Counted from the first letter of the stretch, positions 24,623-33,440 are shown. The stretch: 40,420 nucleotides of DNA from Fibrobacteria bacterium GUT77 (GCA_001462255.1 LIUJ01000101.1:12452-52871), one strand, 5' to 3'. Translations and numbers: made by a program. The notes: generated by a model from the letters alone, not told the origin.

Positions 24623-27600
24623 TCACATCTTTATCTCGTTACCCTCGTCATCAATAGTATGAAAATCAAACGCCAACGCCTTTACCTCCCTTACCAACAC
24701 CTTAAACGACTCCGGCACACCGGCCGGCGGAGCGTTTTCTCCTTTTACTATCGACTCGTAAATCTTAGAGCGGCCCGACAAATCGTCGCTCTTTACCGTG
24801 AGTATTTGTTGCAACGTATAGGCCGCGCCGTAAGCCTCCAACGCCCAAACCTCCATTTCACCGAAACGCTGACCGCCGAATTGGGACTTACCGCCCAACG
24901 GTTGTTGCGTCACAAGCGAATACGGACCTATAGAACGGGCGTGTATCTTATCGTCAACCAAATGGCACAACTTCATCATGTATATGGGCCCTACCGTTAC
25001 CTCATGGTCAAAAGGCGCACCCGTCCTGCCGTCGCGAAGTCGTATCTTTCCGCTTTGCGGCAATTCGGCCTCCCTCAACAACGCGAGCACATCCTCGTAA
25101 CTTGCGCCGTCAAATACCGGTGTGGCCACGTTGAAACCGAGCTTCGCCGCCGCCCACCCCATGTGAGTCTCCAATATTTGACCCACATTCATACGCGACG
25201 GAACACCGAGCGGATTCAAAATAATGTCAACCGGCGTACCGTCGGGCAAAAAGGGCAATTCCTCCACGGGCAATATCTTGGATATGACACCCTTATTCCC
25301 GTGACGCCCCGCCATCTTATCTCCAACGGACAATTTACGCTTTTTGGCCACATAAACCTTAACAAGTTGCAACACGCCGGGCTTAAGCTCGTCTCCGCGC
25401 AATACCTTGTCAATCTCCTTTTCCAATTTGTCCTCATTCTTGGCTATGAGGTCGCTCGCCTTGTAATGCACCTCCTCGGCCTTTGCCGACTTTTCCGGAT
25501 CTTGACACAAGCCGTTTTTAAACGTTACGGTCGAAAAATCAATCTTGCTTAAAAGCTGTTTGGTCCACTTCTTACCCGCCCCGATTATAATCTCACCGGT
25601 ATCGGAATTTACTATTTCACTCGTAAGCGTATCAACCAAAATCTCGGCAAGACGCTCCACCCGCACCTTTTTAATCTCGATTATGTCCCTCTCCGACTCC
25701 TTCTTAAGCTCCTCAATACGCTTCGTGTCCTTCTTCTTCGACCGCTTGTCTCGCTCTTTGCGAAAATAAACGCGCGTATTAATGACCACACCCTTGAGCC
25801 CCGGCGGCGCTTTGAGCGACGAGTCGCGTACGTCACCGGCCTTTTCCCCGAATATCGCCCGCAAAAGCCTCTCTTCCGGAGACAATTCCGTTTCGCCCTT
25901 GGGCGTCACCTTACCCACAAGAATATCACCCGGTTCCACCTCCGTACCAACCCTTATAACGCCGCTTTCATCCAAATTTCTCACCGCTTCGTCGCTAACG
26001 TTCGGAATTTCCCTCGTGAGTTCCTCCGGCCCGCGCTTGGTATCACGCACCTCCGTCTCAAAAACCTCTATGTGCACCGACGTAAAAACGTCCTCGGCCA
26101 CAAGTTTTTCGGAAATGATAATGGCGTCCTCAAAGTTGTAACCGCGCCACGGCATAAACGCCACCATCACGTTACGACCCAACGCGAGCTCGCCCAAACT
26201 CGTGGCGTGACCGTCGGCCAATACCGTTCCGGCCACAACTTTTTGCCCCTCTTTAACACAAACCTTTTGATTTATCGCGGTATCCTGATTTGAACGCTCA
26301 AACTTAGTTAATTCATAGGTATCGAACTCCGTTAACCCGAGTATGTCGCCGGCATCCCGACCGGTTTTTCGGACAACAACCTTGACTGCATCGACCTTTT
26401 CCACAACGCCGGCGTTTTTCGCTATAACCATACAACCCGAGTCAACGGCGGCGCGCCCCTCAAGCCCGGTCCCGACAAACGGCGCCTGCGTCCTTAAGAG
26501 CGGTACGGCCTGGCGTTGCATATTGGAACCCATGAGCGCACGGTTGGCGTCGTCATGCTCCAAGAACGGAATAAGTCCGGCCGCAATGCTCACGAGTTGC
26601 ATGGGCGATACGTCCATATACGTAACTTCCTGCGGAGACACCACGGGAAAATCACCGCGATAACGAGCGAACAACATTTTTTCCGTAATTTTACCGCTAC
26701 CGTCCGTGGGCGTGTTTGCCTGCGCTATGATATAATTGTCCTCTTGGTCAGCCGTCAAATACTCGATTTTGCCCGTAGCCACGCCGTTCTCAATCTTTTG
26801 ATACGGCGTCTCGATGAACCCGAACTCGTTGACGCGCGCGAAAGTACTCAACGACGCGATAAGACCTATGTTCGGACCTTCCGGCGTTTCAATCGGACAC
26901 AAACGCCCGTAGTGGGTATGGTGCACGTCGCGCACCTCAAAACCGGCGCGCTCACGCGTGAGTCCGCCGGGCCCAAGTGCGCTGACACGACGCTTGTGCG
27001 TAAGTTCCGAGAGCGGGTTTGTTTGATCTAAAAACTGCGACAACTGACTCGAGCCAAAAAACGCCTGCACGACGGTGGATACCGTTCGCGCGTTTATCAC
27101 GTCCTGCGGGGTGACCGTTTCCGTGCCGCCCAAACTCAAACGCTCCTTAGCCGTCCGCACCATTCTCGTCAAACCTACGGCAAACTGCGCGGCCAAAAGC
27201 TCGCCCACGGAACGGACGCGACGATTGCCCAAATGATCGATATCGTCAATAAACCCGACGCCGGCGTTGAGCCCGATCATATATTTTAACGACGCGACTA
27301 TGTCCTCCTTGGTGAGCGTGGTAACCCCCTCCATAGGGGTAACGCCCAATCGCGTATTGATACGGTAACGCCCCACGCTACCGAGATCATACCGTTTATC
27401 GTCAAAAAACGCGCGTTGCACAAGATTGCGAGCGGTTTCCACATTCGGGGGATCGCCCAAACGCATGGTCGCGTAAATGAGAAAAAGAGCGTCGTCCTCA
27501 CACTTCGTCTCATCCTTCTTTAAGGTCTCCATGATGATTCTGTTTTCGTCGCTCGTCAAATCACCCTTGAGTACCTCAATATTTTGAACGCCGTTTTCCA

Positions 27601-28399
27601 ACAACTTCTTTATTTTTTCGGCGGTGAGCACCTCGGCGGCGTCAACCGCAATTTCTCCCGTTTCCTCATTAAAAACCGTTTTGGCGCAAACGGCGCCCAA
27701 CAACCGCTCGTTCCCCTCCTCCACCTTAACACGCATAGTATCGTAGAAAAGCGCCAAAATCTCCTCGTTGGACGAATAACCGAAAGCGCGAAGAAGCACC
27801 GTCGCCGGCATCTTTTTACGCCTATCAATATTAATGGTAAGCACGTCGTCTACGTCGAGCAATATCTCAATCCACGAACCGCGTTGCGGAATAATCCTCG
27901 CGGTTAACAACTTTTTCCCGTTCGGATGCACAACCTCGTCAAAAGTAATGCCCGGTGATCTGTGCAATTGACTCACAATCACGCGCTCAGCGCCGTTTAT
28001 GACGAAAGTGCCGCGTTCCGTCATAAGCGGAATCTCGCCTATATACACCTCGTTTGAGAATTTTTCCTTAAATTTTCTGTTCTCGCCGTCCACTTCGTGC
28101 ACGAGAAGCGACATATCAACCTTGAGGGGCGCCGCGTATGTCATACCGCGCTCTTTACACTCCCTAAGGCTGTATTTGGGTATCCCCAATTTGTACCCGT
28201 CGTATTCGAGCTTGAAGTAACCCTTAACGTCGTCTACCGGAAAGAGGCTTTGAAACGCTCCGTGTAGCCCCTCCTTTTTTCGCAGACGCGGCGGCGTGTC
28301 CGGCTGTAGGAATGCCTCGTATGACCTAGTCTGAATCTCCAAAAGATTCGGAAGATCTATACCGCGTTTTATACGAGAGTAACTTTTTCTTTCTGTCAT
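24623..28399 (-). CDS. rpoB: DNA-directed RNA polymerase subunit beta
   Basis: The beta subunit is 1258 residues. The rifampicin pocket (around residues 446-480) reads S-Q-L-S-Q-F-L-D-Q-T-N-P-L, then T-H-K-R-R-V-S-A-L-G-P-G-G: Asp, His and Ser stand at the E. coli 516, 526 and 531 positions, the sensitive type. Further on are G-D-K-M-A-G-R-H-G-N-K-G and the C-terminal G-G-K-S-Q-F-G-G-Q-R-F-G-E-M-E-V-W-A-L. A Lys/Arg/Glu-rich helical stretch lies in the C-terminal third. The ATG at 28399 has AAGGATG upstream. It is separated from rplL by a 172-base region with a hairpin. Confidence 0.97.
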   Translation of the reverse strand: MTERKSYSRIKRGIDLPNLLEIQTRSYEAFLQPDTPPRLRKKEGLHGAFQSLFPVDDVKGYFKLEYDGYKLGIPKYSLRECKERGMTYAAPLKVDMSLLVHEVDGENRKFKEKFSNEVYIGEIPLMTERGTFVINGAERVIVSQLHRSPGITFDEVVHPNGKKLLTARIIPQRGSWIEILLDVDDVLTINIDRRKKMPATVLLRAFGYSSNEEILALFYDTMRVKVEEGNERLLGAVCAKTVFNEETGEIAVDAAEVLTAEKIKKLLENGVQNIEVLKGDLTSDENRIIMETLKKDETKCEDDALFLIYATMRLGDPPNVETARNLVQRAFFDDKRYDLGSVGRYRINTRLGVTPMEGVTTLTKEDIVASLKYMIGLNAGVGFIDDIDHLGNRRVRSVGELLAAQFAVGLTRMVRTAKERLSLGGTETVTPQDVINARTVSTVVQAFFGSSQLSQFLDQTNPLSELTHKRRVSALGPGGLTRERAGFEVRDVHHTHYGRLCPIETPEGPNIGLIASLSTFARVNEFGFIETPYQKIENGVATGKIEYLTADQEDNYIIAQANTPTDGSGKITEKMLFARYRGDFPVVSPQEVTYMDVSPMQLVSIAAGLIPFLEHDDANRALMGSNMQRQAVPLLRTQAPFVGTGLEGRAAVDSGCMVIAKNAGVVEKVDAVKVVVRKTGRDAGDILGLTEFDTYELTKFERSNQDTAINQKVCVKEGQKVVAGTVLADGHATSLGELALGRNVMVAFMPWRGYNFEDAIIISEKLVAEDVFTSVHIEVFETEVRDTKRGPEELTREIPNVSDEAVRNLDESGVIRVGTEVEPGDILVGKVTPKGETELSPEERLLRAIFGEKAGDVRDSSLKAPPGLKGVVINTRVYFRKERDKRSKKKDTKRIEELKKESERDIIEIKKVRVERLAEILVDTLTSEIVNSDTGEIIIGAGKKWTKQLLSKIDFSTVTFKNGLCQDPEKSAKAEEVHYKASDLIAKNEDKLEKEIDKVLRGDELKPGVLQLVKVYVAKKRKLSVGDKMAGRHGNKGVISKILPVEELPFLPDGTPVDIILNPLGVPSRMNVGQILETHMGWAAAKLGFNVATPVFDGASYEDVLALLREAELPQSGKIRLRDGRTGAPFDHEVTVGPIYMMKLCHLVDDKIHARSIGPYSLVTQQPLGGKSQFGGQRFGEMEVWALEAYGAAYTLQQILTVKSDDLSGRSKIYESIVKGENAPPAGVPESFKVLVREVKALAFDFHTIDDEGNEIKM

Positions 28400-28507
28400 C
28401 AAAATACATCCTTTTTTTCTGAAGTCGTGAACACCGCCCGCCCCCTTTAAGTACCGACGGACGATATGCCCTTAGCAACACGAGGACATGTATAAGACAC
28501 GCAAAGA

Positions 28508-28540
28508 CACAGAGCCTCCCCGATATCGAAGCGCCCTGTG
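28508..28540 (-). other. Hairpin in the rplL-rpoB intergenic region
   Basis: CACAGGGC and GCTCTGTG on the minus strand form an 8-base stem with one G-U pair around a 17-base loop that contains the palindrome CGATATCG. No T-tract follows. In E. coli the same gap holds a partial attenuator and an RNase III site; a comparable role here is inference. Confidence 0.45.
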
Positions 28541-28571
28541 CCGTTCTTCAAATTCCCAAAAACGCGATGTT

Positions 28572-28955
28572 TTACTTGATGACAACCTTTCCGCCAACCT
28601 CCTCGATCTTCTTCTTGATCGACTCGGCCTCATCCTTCTGACACCCTTCTTTAATAGGCTTCGGAGCGCCCTCAACCAAGTCTTTAGCCTCTTTCAGACC
28701 CAAACCGGTGATTTCACGCACGACCTTGATGACCTTGATCTTCTCCGCGCCGGCCGCTTCGAGAATCGCGTCGAACTCAGTCTTTTCCTCGGTAGGAGCC
28801 GCCGCAACCCCCGCCGCCGGAGCGGCAGCCACAGCCACCGGAGCCGCCGCCTTAACGTCAAACTTCACCTCAATGGCCTTGATGAGATCGGAAAGCTCAA
28901 GTACCGTCATGCCCCCGATAGCATCTACAAATTCGTCCTTCGTAAGAGTAGCCAC
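28572..28955 (-). CDS. rplL: 50S ribosomal protein L7/L12
   Basis: This 127-residue stalk protein has the N-terminal dimerisation helices, an Ala/Pro/Val-rich hinge (about residues 35-52), and the C-terminal factor-binding domain with K-T-E-F-D-A-I-L, I-K-V-I-K-V-V-R-E-I-T-G-L-G-L-K-E-A-K-D-L-V-E. It recruits EF-Tu, EF-G and IF-2. It starts at a GTG with GGAGG seven bases upstream. It follows rplJ, the protein that anchors it. Confidence 0.97.
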   Translation of the reverse strand: MATLTKDEFVDAIGGMTVLELSDLIKAIEVKFDVKAAAPVAVAAAPAAGVAAAPTEEKTEFDAILEAAGAEKIKVIKVVREITGLGLKEAKDLVEGAPKPIKEGCQKDEAESIKKKIEEVGGKVVIK

Positions 28956-29121
28956 AATAAACCTCCGTTATGTTTTGTATGTTGATTGTTATTTACACAA
29001 TTATTTTACCGCTTAAACCAAACACTCCAAAATTACCCGCATCTCTCCGTCAACATCAACGTTGATTCCTATTTAATAAACAACCCGACTTTGTTTTGAT
29101 AAACGCGGTTTTTATCACACC

Positions 29122-29643
29122 CTATGCCTTTTTCTCACGTACCGCGTCCAATGTTCTAACAAATTTCGTCAATATGCCGTTCAACACGCCGGCCATATTG
29201 CCCACCGGCGCCTTTAAGACGCCGAGCAACTGCGCCAACAACGCCTCGCGGCTCGGTAGATCTGCCAACTGCTCCGTTTGAGCGCCGGAGAAAAGAGTTC
29301 CGTCTACGTAAGCGGCCCTAACCTCCAACAAATCCTTAAGATCCTTATGAAAATCACGCAAAACCTTGGCAGGCGCCGCCCCATCCTTAGGAGCCACGGC
29401 CACCGCCGTAGGCCCCTTAAAAAACGGATTCAAAGCGGTGATCCCCACACGCTTACAAGCCTCTTTCGCCAACGTATTCTTCACGACGTAGTAACGGATA
29501 CCGCCCTTACGCAACGCGGTGCGCAAACGCGTTACCACCTCTACGGTAATCTTGTTGTTGTCGGTAACGTATATGCCCTTGGCACTACGAAACGCCTGCT
29601 CCAACTCCTCAATAACCGCCGTTCTTTCTGCTCTTGTCGACAT
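29122..29643 (-). CDS. rplJ: 50S ribosomal protein L10
   Basis: This 173-residue L10 shows the N-terminal rRNA-binding domain (A-K-G-I-Y-V-T-D, then Y-Y-V-V-K-N-T-L-A-K-E-A) and a C-terminal helix for L12 dimers. L10 with L12 forms the stalk and autoregulates its operon in E. coli. AAAAGG precedes the ATG, and a TTTGACTTTA sequence lies about 25 bases upstream. Confidence 0.95.
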   Translation of the reverse strand: MSTRAERTAVIEELEQAFRSAKGIYVTDNNKITVEVVTRLRTALRKGGIRYYVVKNTLAKEACKRVGITALNPFFKGPTAVAVAPKDGAAPAKVLRDFHKDLKDLLEVRAAYVDGTLFSGAQTEQLADLPSREALLAQLLGVLKAPVGNMAGVLNGILTKFVRTLDAVREKKA

Positions 29644-29703
29644 TGTTTTTACCTTTTATGTAATTAAAGTCAAATTATTAAAATCAGATCCCCAAAAAAA
29701 GCT

Positions 29704-30393
29704 CTACTTCAAATCGTTCATATTGATCTTTAAACCCTGGCCCATCGTACTGGAAAGCGAAATCTTCTTCAGGTACTGCCCCTTCGCCGTAGTGGGCTTA
29801 GCCTTGACTACGGCGTCCATTAAGGCATGGGCGTTTTCAAAAAGTTTTTGGCTATCGAAAGAAAGCTTGCCTAACGGAGCGTGGATTATCGCCCCCTTCT
29901 CCACACGAAACTCCACCTTTCCCTTTTTTAGCTCACGAACGGCCTTTCCGATATCCATAGTCACCGTGCCTACTTTAGGATTCGGCATCAAACCTCTCGT
30001 ACCGAGAATCTTACCCAACTTTCCGACCACTTTCATCATATCCGGCGTGGCGACAACGGCGTCAAACTCCAACCAACCGTCTTTTATCTTGTCGGCCAAA
30101 TCTTCCCCGCCCACATAGTCGGCGCCGGACTCCTTGGCCTCGGCCTCCTTATCGCCCTGCGCGAAGACAAGAACACGCACGCTCTTACCCAACCCGTGCG
30201 GCAAAACAGCGGCGCCGCGGACGGCTTGGTCGCTCTTACGCGGGTCGACACCCAAACGGATGGCGATTTCCACCGTTTCATCAAACTTTACCGTCGAATT
30301 GGCTTTTAAGAAATCAAGCGCTTCTATTGCGCCGTATTCCTTCAGTTTGTCAACCTTTTCGTAAACGGCATTGTACTTTTTACCGTGTTTCAT
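29704..30393 (-). CDS. rplA: 50S ribosomal protein L1
   Basis: The 229-residue L1 starts M-K-H-G-K-K-Y and contains the signature region around G-L-M-P-N-P-K-V-G-T-V-T, then K-K-G-K-V-E-F-R-V-E-K-G-A-I-I-H-A-P-L-G-K. L1 forms the mobile stalk at the E site and represses the L11 operon in E. coli. I chose the ATG at 30393 because GAGGTGG lies about seven bases upstream; a GTG three codons earlier is less likely. Confidence 0.96.
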   Translation of the reverse strand: MKHGKKYNAVYEKVDKLKEYGAIEALDFLKANSTVKFDETVEIAIRLGVDPRKSDQAVRGAAVLPHGLGKSVRVLVFAQGDKEAEAKESGADYVGGEDLADKIKDGWLEFDAVVATPDMMKVVGKLGKILGTRGLMPNPKVGTVTMDIGKAVRELKKGKVEFRVEKGAIIHAPLGKLSFDSQKLFENAHALMDAVVKAKPTTAKGQYLKKISLSSTMGQGLKINMNDLK

Positions 30394-30472
30394 TGGTACC
30401 ACCTCATCCTATTCTCTATTTATGGACCGATAATCCGTAATGTACGATTGCGGGACGACTGCCACCGCCCCC

Positions 30473-30895
30473 CTACTCCACATTCACACCCATACTGCGA
30501 GCGGTGCCGGCTATTATGTTCATGGCGGCCTCAACGCTGGCGGCGTTCAGATCGGCCAGTTTCATCTCGGCTATCTTTTTCAACTGCGCCTTAGTCAACG
30601 TACCGATCTTTTCTTTATTCGGAACGCCGCTACCTTTATCCTTTCCCAACTCCTTCATTATCAACACGGCCGCCGGAGGCGTTTTGGTAATGAAAGTGAA
30701 CGATTTATCGGAGTAGACCGTAATGACCACGGGAATGGTCATACCCGCCGACTCCTTGGTTTTGGCGTTGAACGCCTTGCAGAACTCCATTATATTCACG
30801 CCCTGCTGACCCAACGCGGGGCCTACGGGAGGGGCCGGCGTCGCCGCGCCGCCCGTGATCTGCAACTTTACCTGACCTACAACTTTCTTAGCCAC
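30473..30895 (-). CDS. rplK: 50S ribosomal protein L11
   Basis: This 140-residue L11 has the proline-rich N-terminal domain (G-G-A-A-T-P-A-P-P-V-G-P-A-L-G-Q-Q-G-V-N-I-M-E-F) and the rRNA-binding C-terminal domain ending G-T-A-R-S-M-G-V. It forms the GTPase-associated centre with 23S rRNA. It starts at a GTG with AAGGAG upstream and lies 25 bases after nusG. Confidence 0.97.
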   Translation of the reverse strand: MAKKVVGQVKLQITGGAATPAPPVGPALGQQGVNIMEFCKAFNAKTKESAGMTIPVVITVYSDKSFTFITKTPPAAVLIMKELGKDKGSGVPNKEKIGTLTKAQLKKIAEMKLADLNAASVEAAMNIIAGTARSMGVNVE

Positions 30896-30920
30896 TTTTC
30901 AACCACTCCTTAATAGGTTA

Positions 30921-31454
30921 TCAACTGATTGGAGCAACATGTATAAAATCAACCTCGACCGGCGTAGAACGCCCGAAGACGCTAACCATAACCATTACCT
31001 TACCCTTTTCGGGTGATACCTTGTCTACCACGCCGTCAAAATCCTTAAACGGACCTTCTTTGATTTTTACCGCATCGCCGATCTCAAAAGGTACCTCAGA
31101 AACCTGCTGACGCGGCCCTTTGTCCGCCGCCTGTCCCAATATACGCCTCGCCTCATCGTCGCGTATAGCCTGCGGCTTCTCACCGCCCACAAAACCCGTA
31201 ACACCGGCTATCTCTCGCACTACGTGCATCGTCTCTCTCGTCATCTCCATCTCAACAAGCACGTAAGACGGAAAAAACTTCCGCGTAGTCTTTATCTTCT
31301 TTCCTTCCTTCACCTGCACCACATCCTGAGTGGGCATGAGAACAGCCTTTATCTGATCACCGTAGTCGCCGGACGCGATTATCCCGTTTAGATAATCGAA
31401 TACCTTGGTCTCTTGACCGGAATACGTGTGCACCACATACCATTTAGCCGCCAT
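30921..31454 (-). CDS. nusG: Transcription elongation/antitermination factor NusG
   Basis: This 177-residue protein has the NGN domain (K-W-Y-V-V-H-T-Y-S-G-Q-E, then F-P-S-Y-V-L-V-E-M-E-M) and a C-terminal KOW domain (V-K-I-K-E-G-P-F-K-D-F-D-G-V-V). NusG binds the polymerase clamp and links it to Rho or to the ribosome through S10. It follows secE by nine bases, the usual pair. Confidence 0.97.
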   Translation of the reverse strand: MAAKWYVVHTYSGQETKVFDYLNGIIASGDYGDQIKAVLMPTQDVVQVKEGKKIKTTRKFFPSYVLVEMEMTRETMHVVREIAGVTGFVGGEKPQAIRDDEARRILGQAADKGPRQQVSEVPFEIGDAVKIKEGPFKDFDGVVDKVSPEKGKVMVMVSVFGRSTPVEVDFIHVAPIS

Positions 31455-31463
31455 CCGTTACCC

Positions 31464-31652
31464 CTACCGCACCCTCAAAAAGAGACCTATAACCGCCTGC
31501 AACCCCTGGTCACAGGCAAACACATATAGCGACACGGCCAAGCTCAACACGATAACGAGCACGGTCGCGCCGGTGACCTCGGCCTTGGTCGGCCAGTTAA
31601 CCTTGGCCACCTCCGCCTTCACATCACGAAAATATTGCATGATCTTTTCCAT
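31464..31652 (-). CDS. secE: Preprotein translocase subunit SecE
   Basis: This 62-residue protein is the short SecE type. An amphipathic helix (Y-F-R-D-V-K-A-E-V-A-K-V-N-W-P-T) leads into one transmembrane helix (about residues 29-52). It clamps the two halves of SecY. I chose the ATG at 31652; a GTG three codons earlier has the GAGGG site too close to it. It lies between tRNA-Trp and nusG. Confidence 0.93.
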   Translation of the reverse strand: MEKIMQYFRDVKAEVAKVNWPTKAEVTGATVLVIVLSLAVSLYVFACDQGLQAVIGLFLRVR

Positions 31653-31680
31653 ATTACCCACACCACCCTCTTTATCGCTA

Positions 31681-31753
31681 CAGGCCCGGAGGGACTCGAA
31701 CCCCCAGCAGGCGGTTTTGGAGACCGCTACTCTACCAATTGAGCTACGGACCT
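31681..31753 (-). tRNA. trnW: tRNA-Trp (anticodon CCA)
   Basis: The 73-base cloverleaf has acceptor AGGTCCG/CGGGCCT, a D arm with GCTCAATTGGTAGAG, anticodon loop CTCCAAA (CCA), and T-loop GTTCGAGTC. The discriminator is G. The 3' CCA is not encoded. It lies between rpmG and secE, a placement seen in several lineages. Confidence 0.97.
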
Positions 31754-31865
31754 AATCGGTTTTCTTTTTTGTTTGATCCAAGGTAGCACCTAAACTATGA
31801 GTTAATCTGAGCCCGTGGCACAGTGGAACATAGCTAATACCTTGGACATAGCAACTTTCCTTATC

Positions 31866-32018
31866 TTACTTGCACTCCTTATGCGGGGTGCGCTTCCGCT
31901 CGAAAGGGCAGAACTTTATGAACTCGACGCGAGCGGAATGCTTACGCTTGTTCTTCGTCGTTTCGTAGTTGCGCTGTTTGCACGATGTGCACTCAAGCGT
32001 TATTCTTTCTCTTGGCAT
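31866..32018 (-). CDS. rpmG: 50S ribosomal protein L33, zinc-binding type
   Basis: Translation from the ATG at 32018 gives 50 residues, MPRERITLECTSCK onward, ending H-K-E-C-K. It is L33 with C-T-S-C near residues 10-13 and C-P-F with a final Cys near 36 and 49, the zinc form. L33 lies near the E site of the 50S. It sits between tuf and tRNA-Trp, with a weak TAGGA ribosome site. Confidence 0.95.
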   Translation of the reverse strand: MPRERITLECTSCKQRNYETTKNKRKHSARVEFIKFCPFERKRTPHKECK

Positions 32019-32040
32019 AATAACACGTCCTATTCGTTAA

Positions 32041-32069
32041 TAAAGAAAGGGGCAGGCCGACCCCGCCCC
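32041..32069 (-). terminator. Weak terminator or attenuator between tuf and rpmG
   Basis: On the minus strand GGGGC (32069-32065) can pair with GCCCC (32053-32049), followed by TTTCTTTA. The stem is short but G+C-rich, and the T-tract is interrupted. It may reduce readthrough from the highly expressed tuf gene into rpmG-secE-nusG. Confidence 0.4.
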
Positions 32070-32088
32070 CACCACTCTCGACAAACCC

Positions 32089-33297
32089 TTATTCTATAAT
32101 AGTGGTAACAACACCCGAACCCACCGTTCTGCCGCCCTCGCGGATGGCGAAACGCATGGACTTCTCCATGGCTACGGGAGCTATGAGCTCTACCTCTATT
32201 TGAGCGTTGTCGCCCGGCATTATCATCTCCACACCCTCGGCCAACTTGATAGTACCGGTTACGTCGGTCGTACGGAAGTAGAACTGAGGCCTATAATTGC
32301 TGAAGAACGGGGTGTGACGCCCGCCCTCGTCCTTAGAGAGCACGACCACCTCCGCCTTAAACTTCTTGTGGGGCGTGATGGTACCGGGCTTGGCAAGGAC
32401 CATACCGCGCTCAATGTCGTTCTTGTCGACGCCGCGAAGCAACGTTCCGATGTTATCGCCGGCCTCGGCTTTGTCGAGAAGCTTGCGGAACATTTCCACG
32501 CCGGTAACAACCGATTTGCGGCTCTCACGCAAGCCTACAAGTTCGACCTCGTCGCCAACTTTGACGGCGCCGCGTTCCACTCGACCGGTAGCAACCGTAC
32601 CGCGGCCGGTAATTGAGAAGACGTCCTCCACCGACATAAGGAAGGGTTTGTCTACCTCGCGTTGCGGAGTGGGGACATAGGTGTCTACGGCATCCATGAG
32701 GTCGTAGATACATTTGGCCTTAACGGGATCTTCGGGGTTGGTAAGCGCCCCGATGGCACTACCGCGGATAATAGGCGTATCATCGCCGGGGAAGTCGTAC
32801 TTGTTGAGTAGCTCGCGAACCTCAAGCTCTACGAGTTCGAGGAGCTCGGGGTCGTCGACGACATCTACCTTATTAAGGAAGACGACAATGTACGGAACCC
32901 CTACCTGACGGGCGAGCAAGATATGCTCACGGGTTTGGGGCATGGGTCCGTCGGCGGCGCTGACGACGAGGATGGCCCCGTCCATTTGGGCGGCGCCCGT
33001 AATCATGTTTTTGACGTAGTCGGCGTGTCCCGGACAGTCGACGTGCGCGTAGTGGCGCTTCTCCGTAGAATACTCGACGTGCGACGTGGCGATAGTCAGG
33101 ATCTTCGTGTCGTCGCGCCGTCCCTGCGATTCGGAGGCTTTGGCGACTTCGTCGTAGGCGACGAACTTGGCGAGACCCTTGGTCGACATGACGCGCGTGA
33201 TGGCGGCCGTTAGGGTGGTCTTCCCGTGGTCAACGTGCCCGATAGTACCGACGTTTACGTGGGGTTTGCCACCGCGATCGAATTTTTCCTTTGACAT
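32089..33297 (-). CDS. tuf: Elongation factor Tu with an altered switch I region
   Basis: EF-Tu (402 residues) carries aminoacyl-tRNA to the ribosome as a GTP complex. G1 is G-H-V-D-H-G-K-T (about 20-27), G3 D-C-P-G-H, and G4 N-K-V-D. Domains II and III are normal, with G-R-G-T-V-A-T-G-R-V and P-Q-F-Y-F-R-T-T-D-V. Switch I (residues 49-71) differs: the usual D-x-A-P-E-E-K-A-R-G-I-T-I is replaced by a longer A-K-A-S-E-S-Q-G-R-R-D-D-T-K-I-L-T-I. The effector Thr seems kept (I-L-T-I), with about five residues inserted. The frame and codon use look intact, so I do not think this is a sequencing error. GAGAGG precedes the ATG, and four tRNA genes lie upstream. Confidence 0.97.
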   Translation of the reverse strand: MSKEKFDRGGKPHVNVGTIGHVDHGKTTLTAAITRVMSTKGLAKFVAYDEVAKASESQGRRDDTKILTIATSHVEYSTEKRHYAHVDCPGHADYVKNMITGAAQMDGAILVVSAADGPMPQTREHILLARQVGVPYIVVFLNKVDVVDDPELLELVELEVRELLNKYDFPGDDTPIIRGSAIGALTNPEDPVKAKCIYDLMDAVDTYVPTPQREVDKPFLMSVEDVFSITGRGTVATGRVERGAVKVGDEVELVGLRESRKSVVTGVEMFRKLLDKAEAGDNIGTLLRGVDKNDIERGMVLAKPGTITPHKKFKAEVVVLSKDEGGRHTPFFSNYRPQFYFRTTDVTGTIKLAEGVEMIMPGDNAQIEVELIAPVAMEKSMRFAIREGGRTVGSGVVTTIIE

Positions 33298-33351
33298 TGA
33301 AACCTCTCAGAATATGGTGAATATTTTTATTTTATTTTGTTACAAAAAAAA

Positions 33352-33425
33352 AGCCCACGACGGGGCTCGAACCCGTGAACCTCATCCTTACCAAGGATGT
33401 GCTCTACCAACTGAGCTACATGGGC
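33352..33425 (-). tRNA. trnT: tRNA-Thr (anticodon GGU)
   Basis: The cloverleaf has acceptor GCCCATG/CGTGGGC, anticodon stem CATCC/GGATG with loop TTGGTAA (GGT), and T-loop TTCGAGC. No 3' CCA is encoded; a run of T follows directly. It is the last tRNA before tuf, as thrT is before tufB in E. coli. Confidence 0.97.
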
Positions 33426-33440
33426 GGTTCCAGCCTAAAA

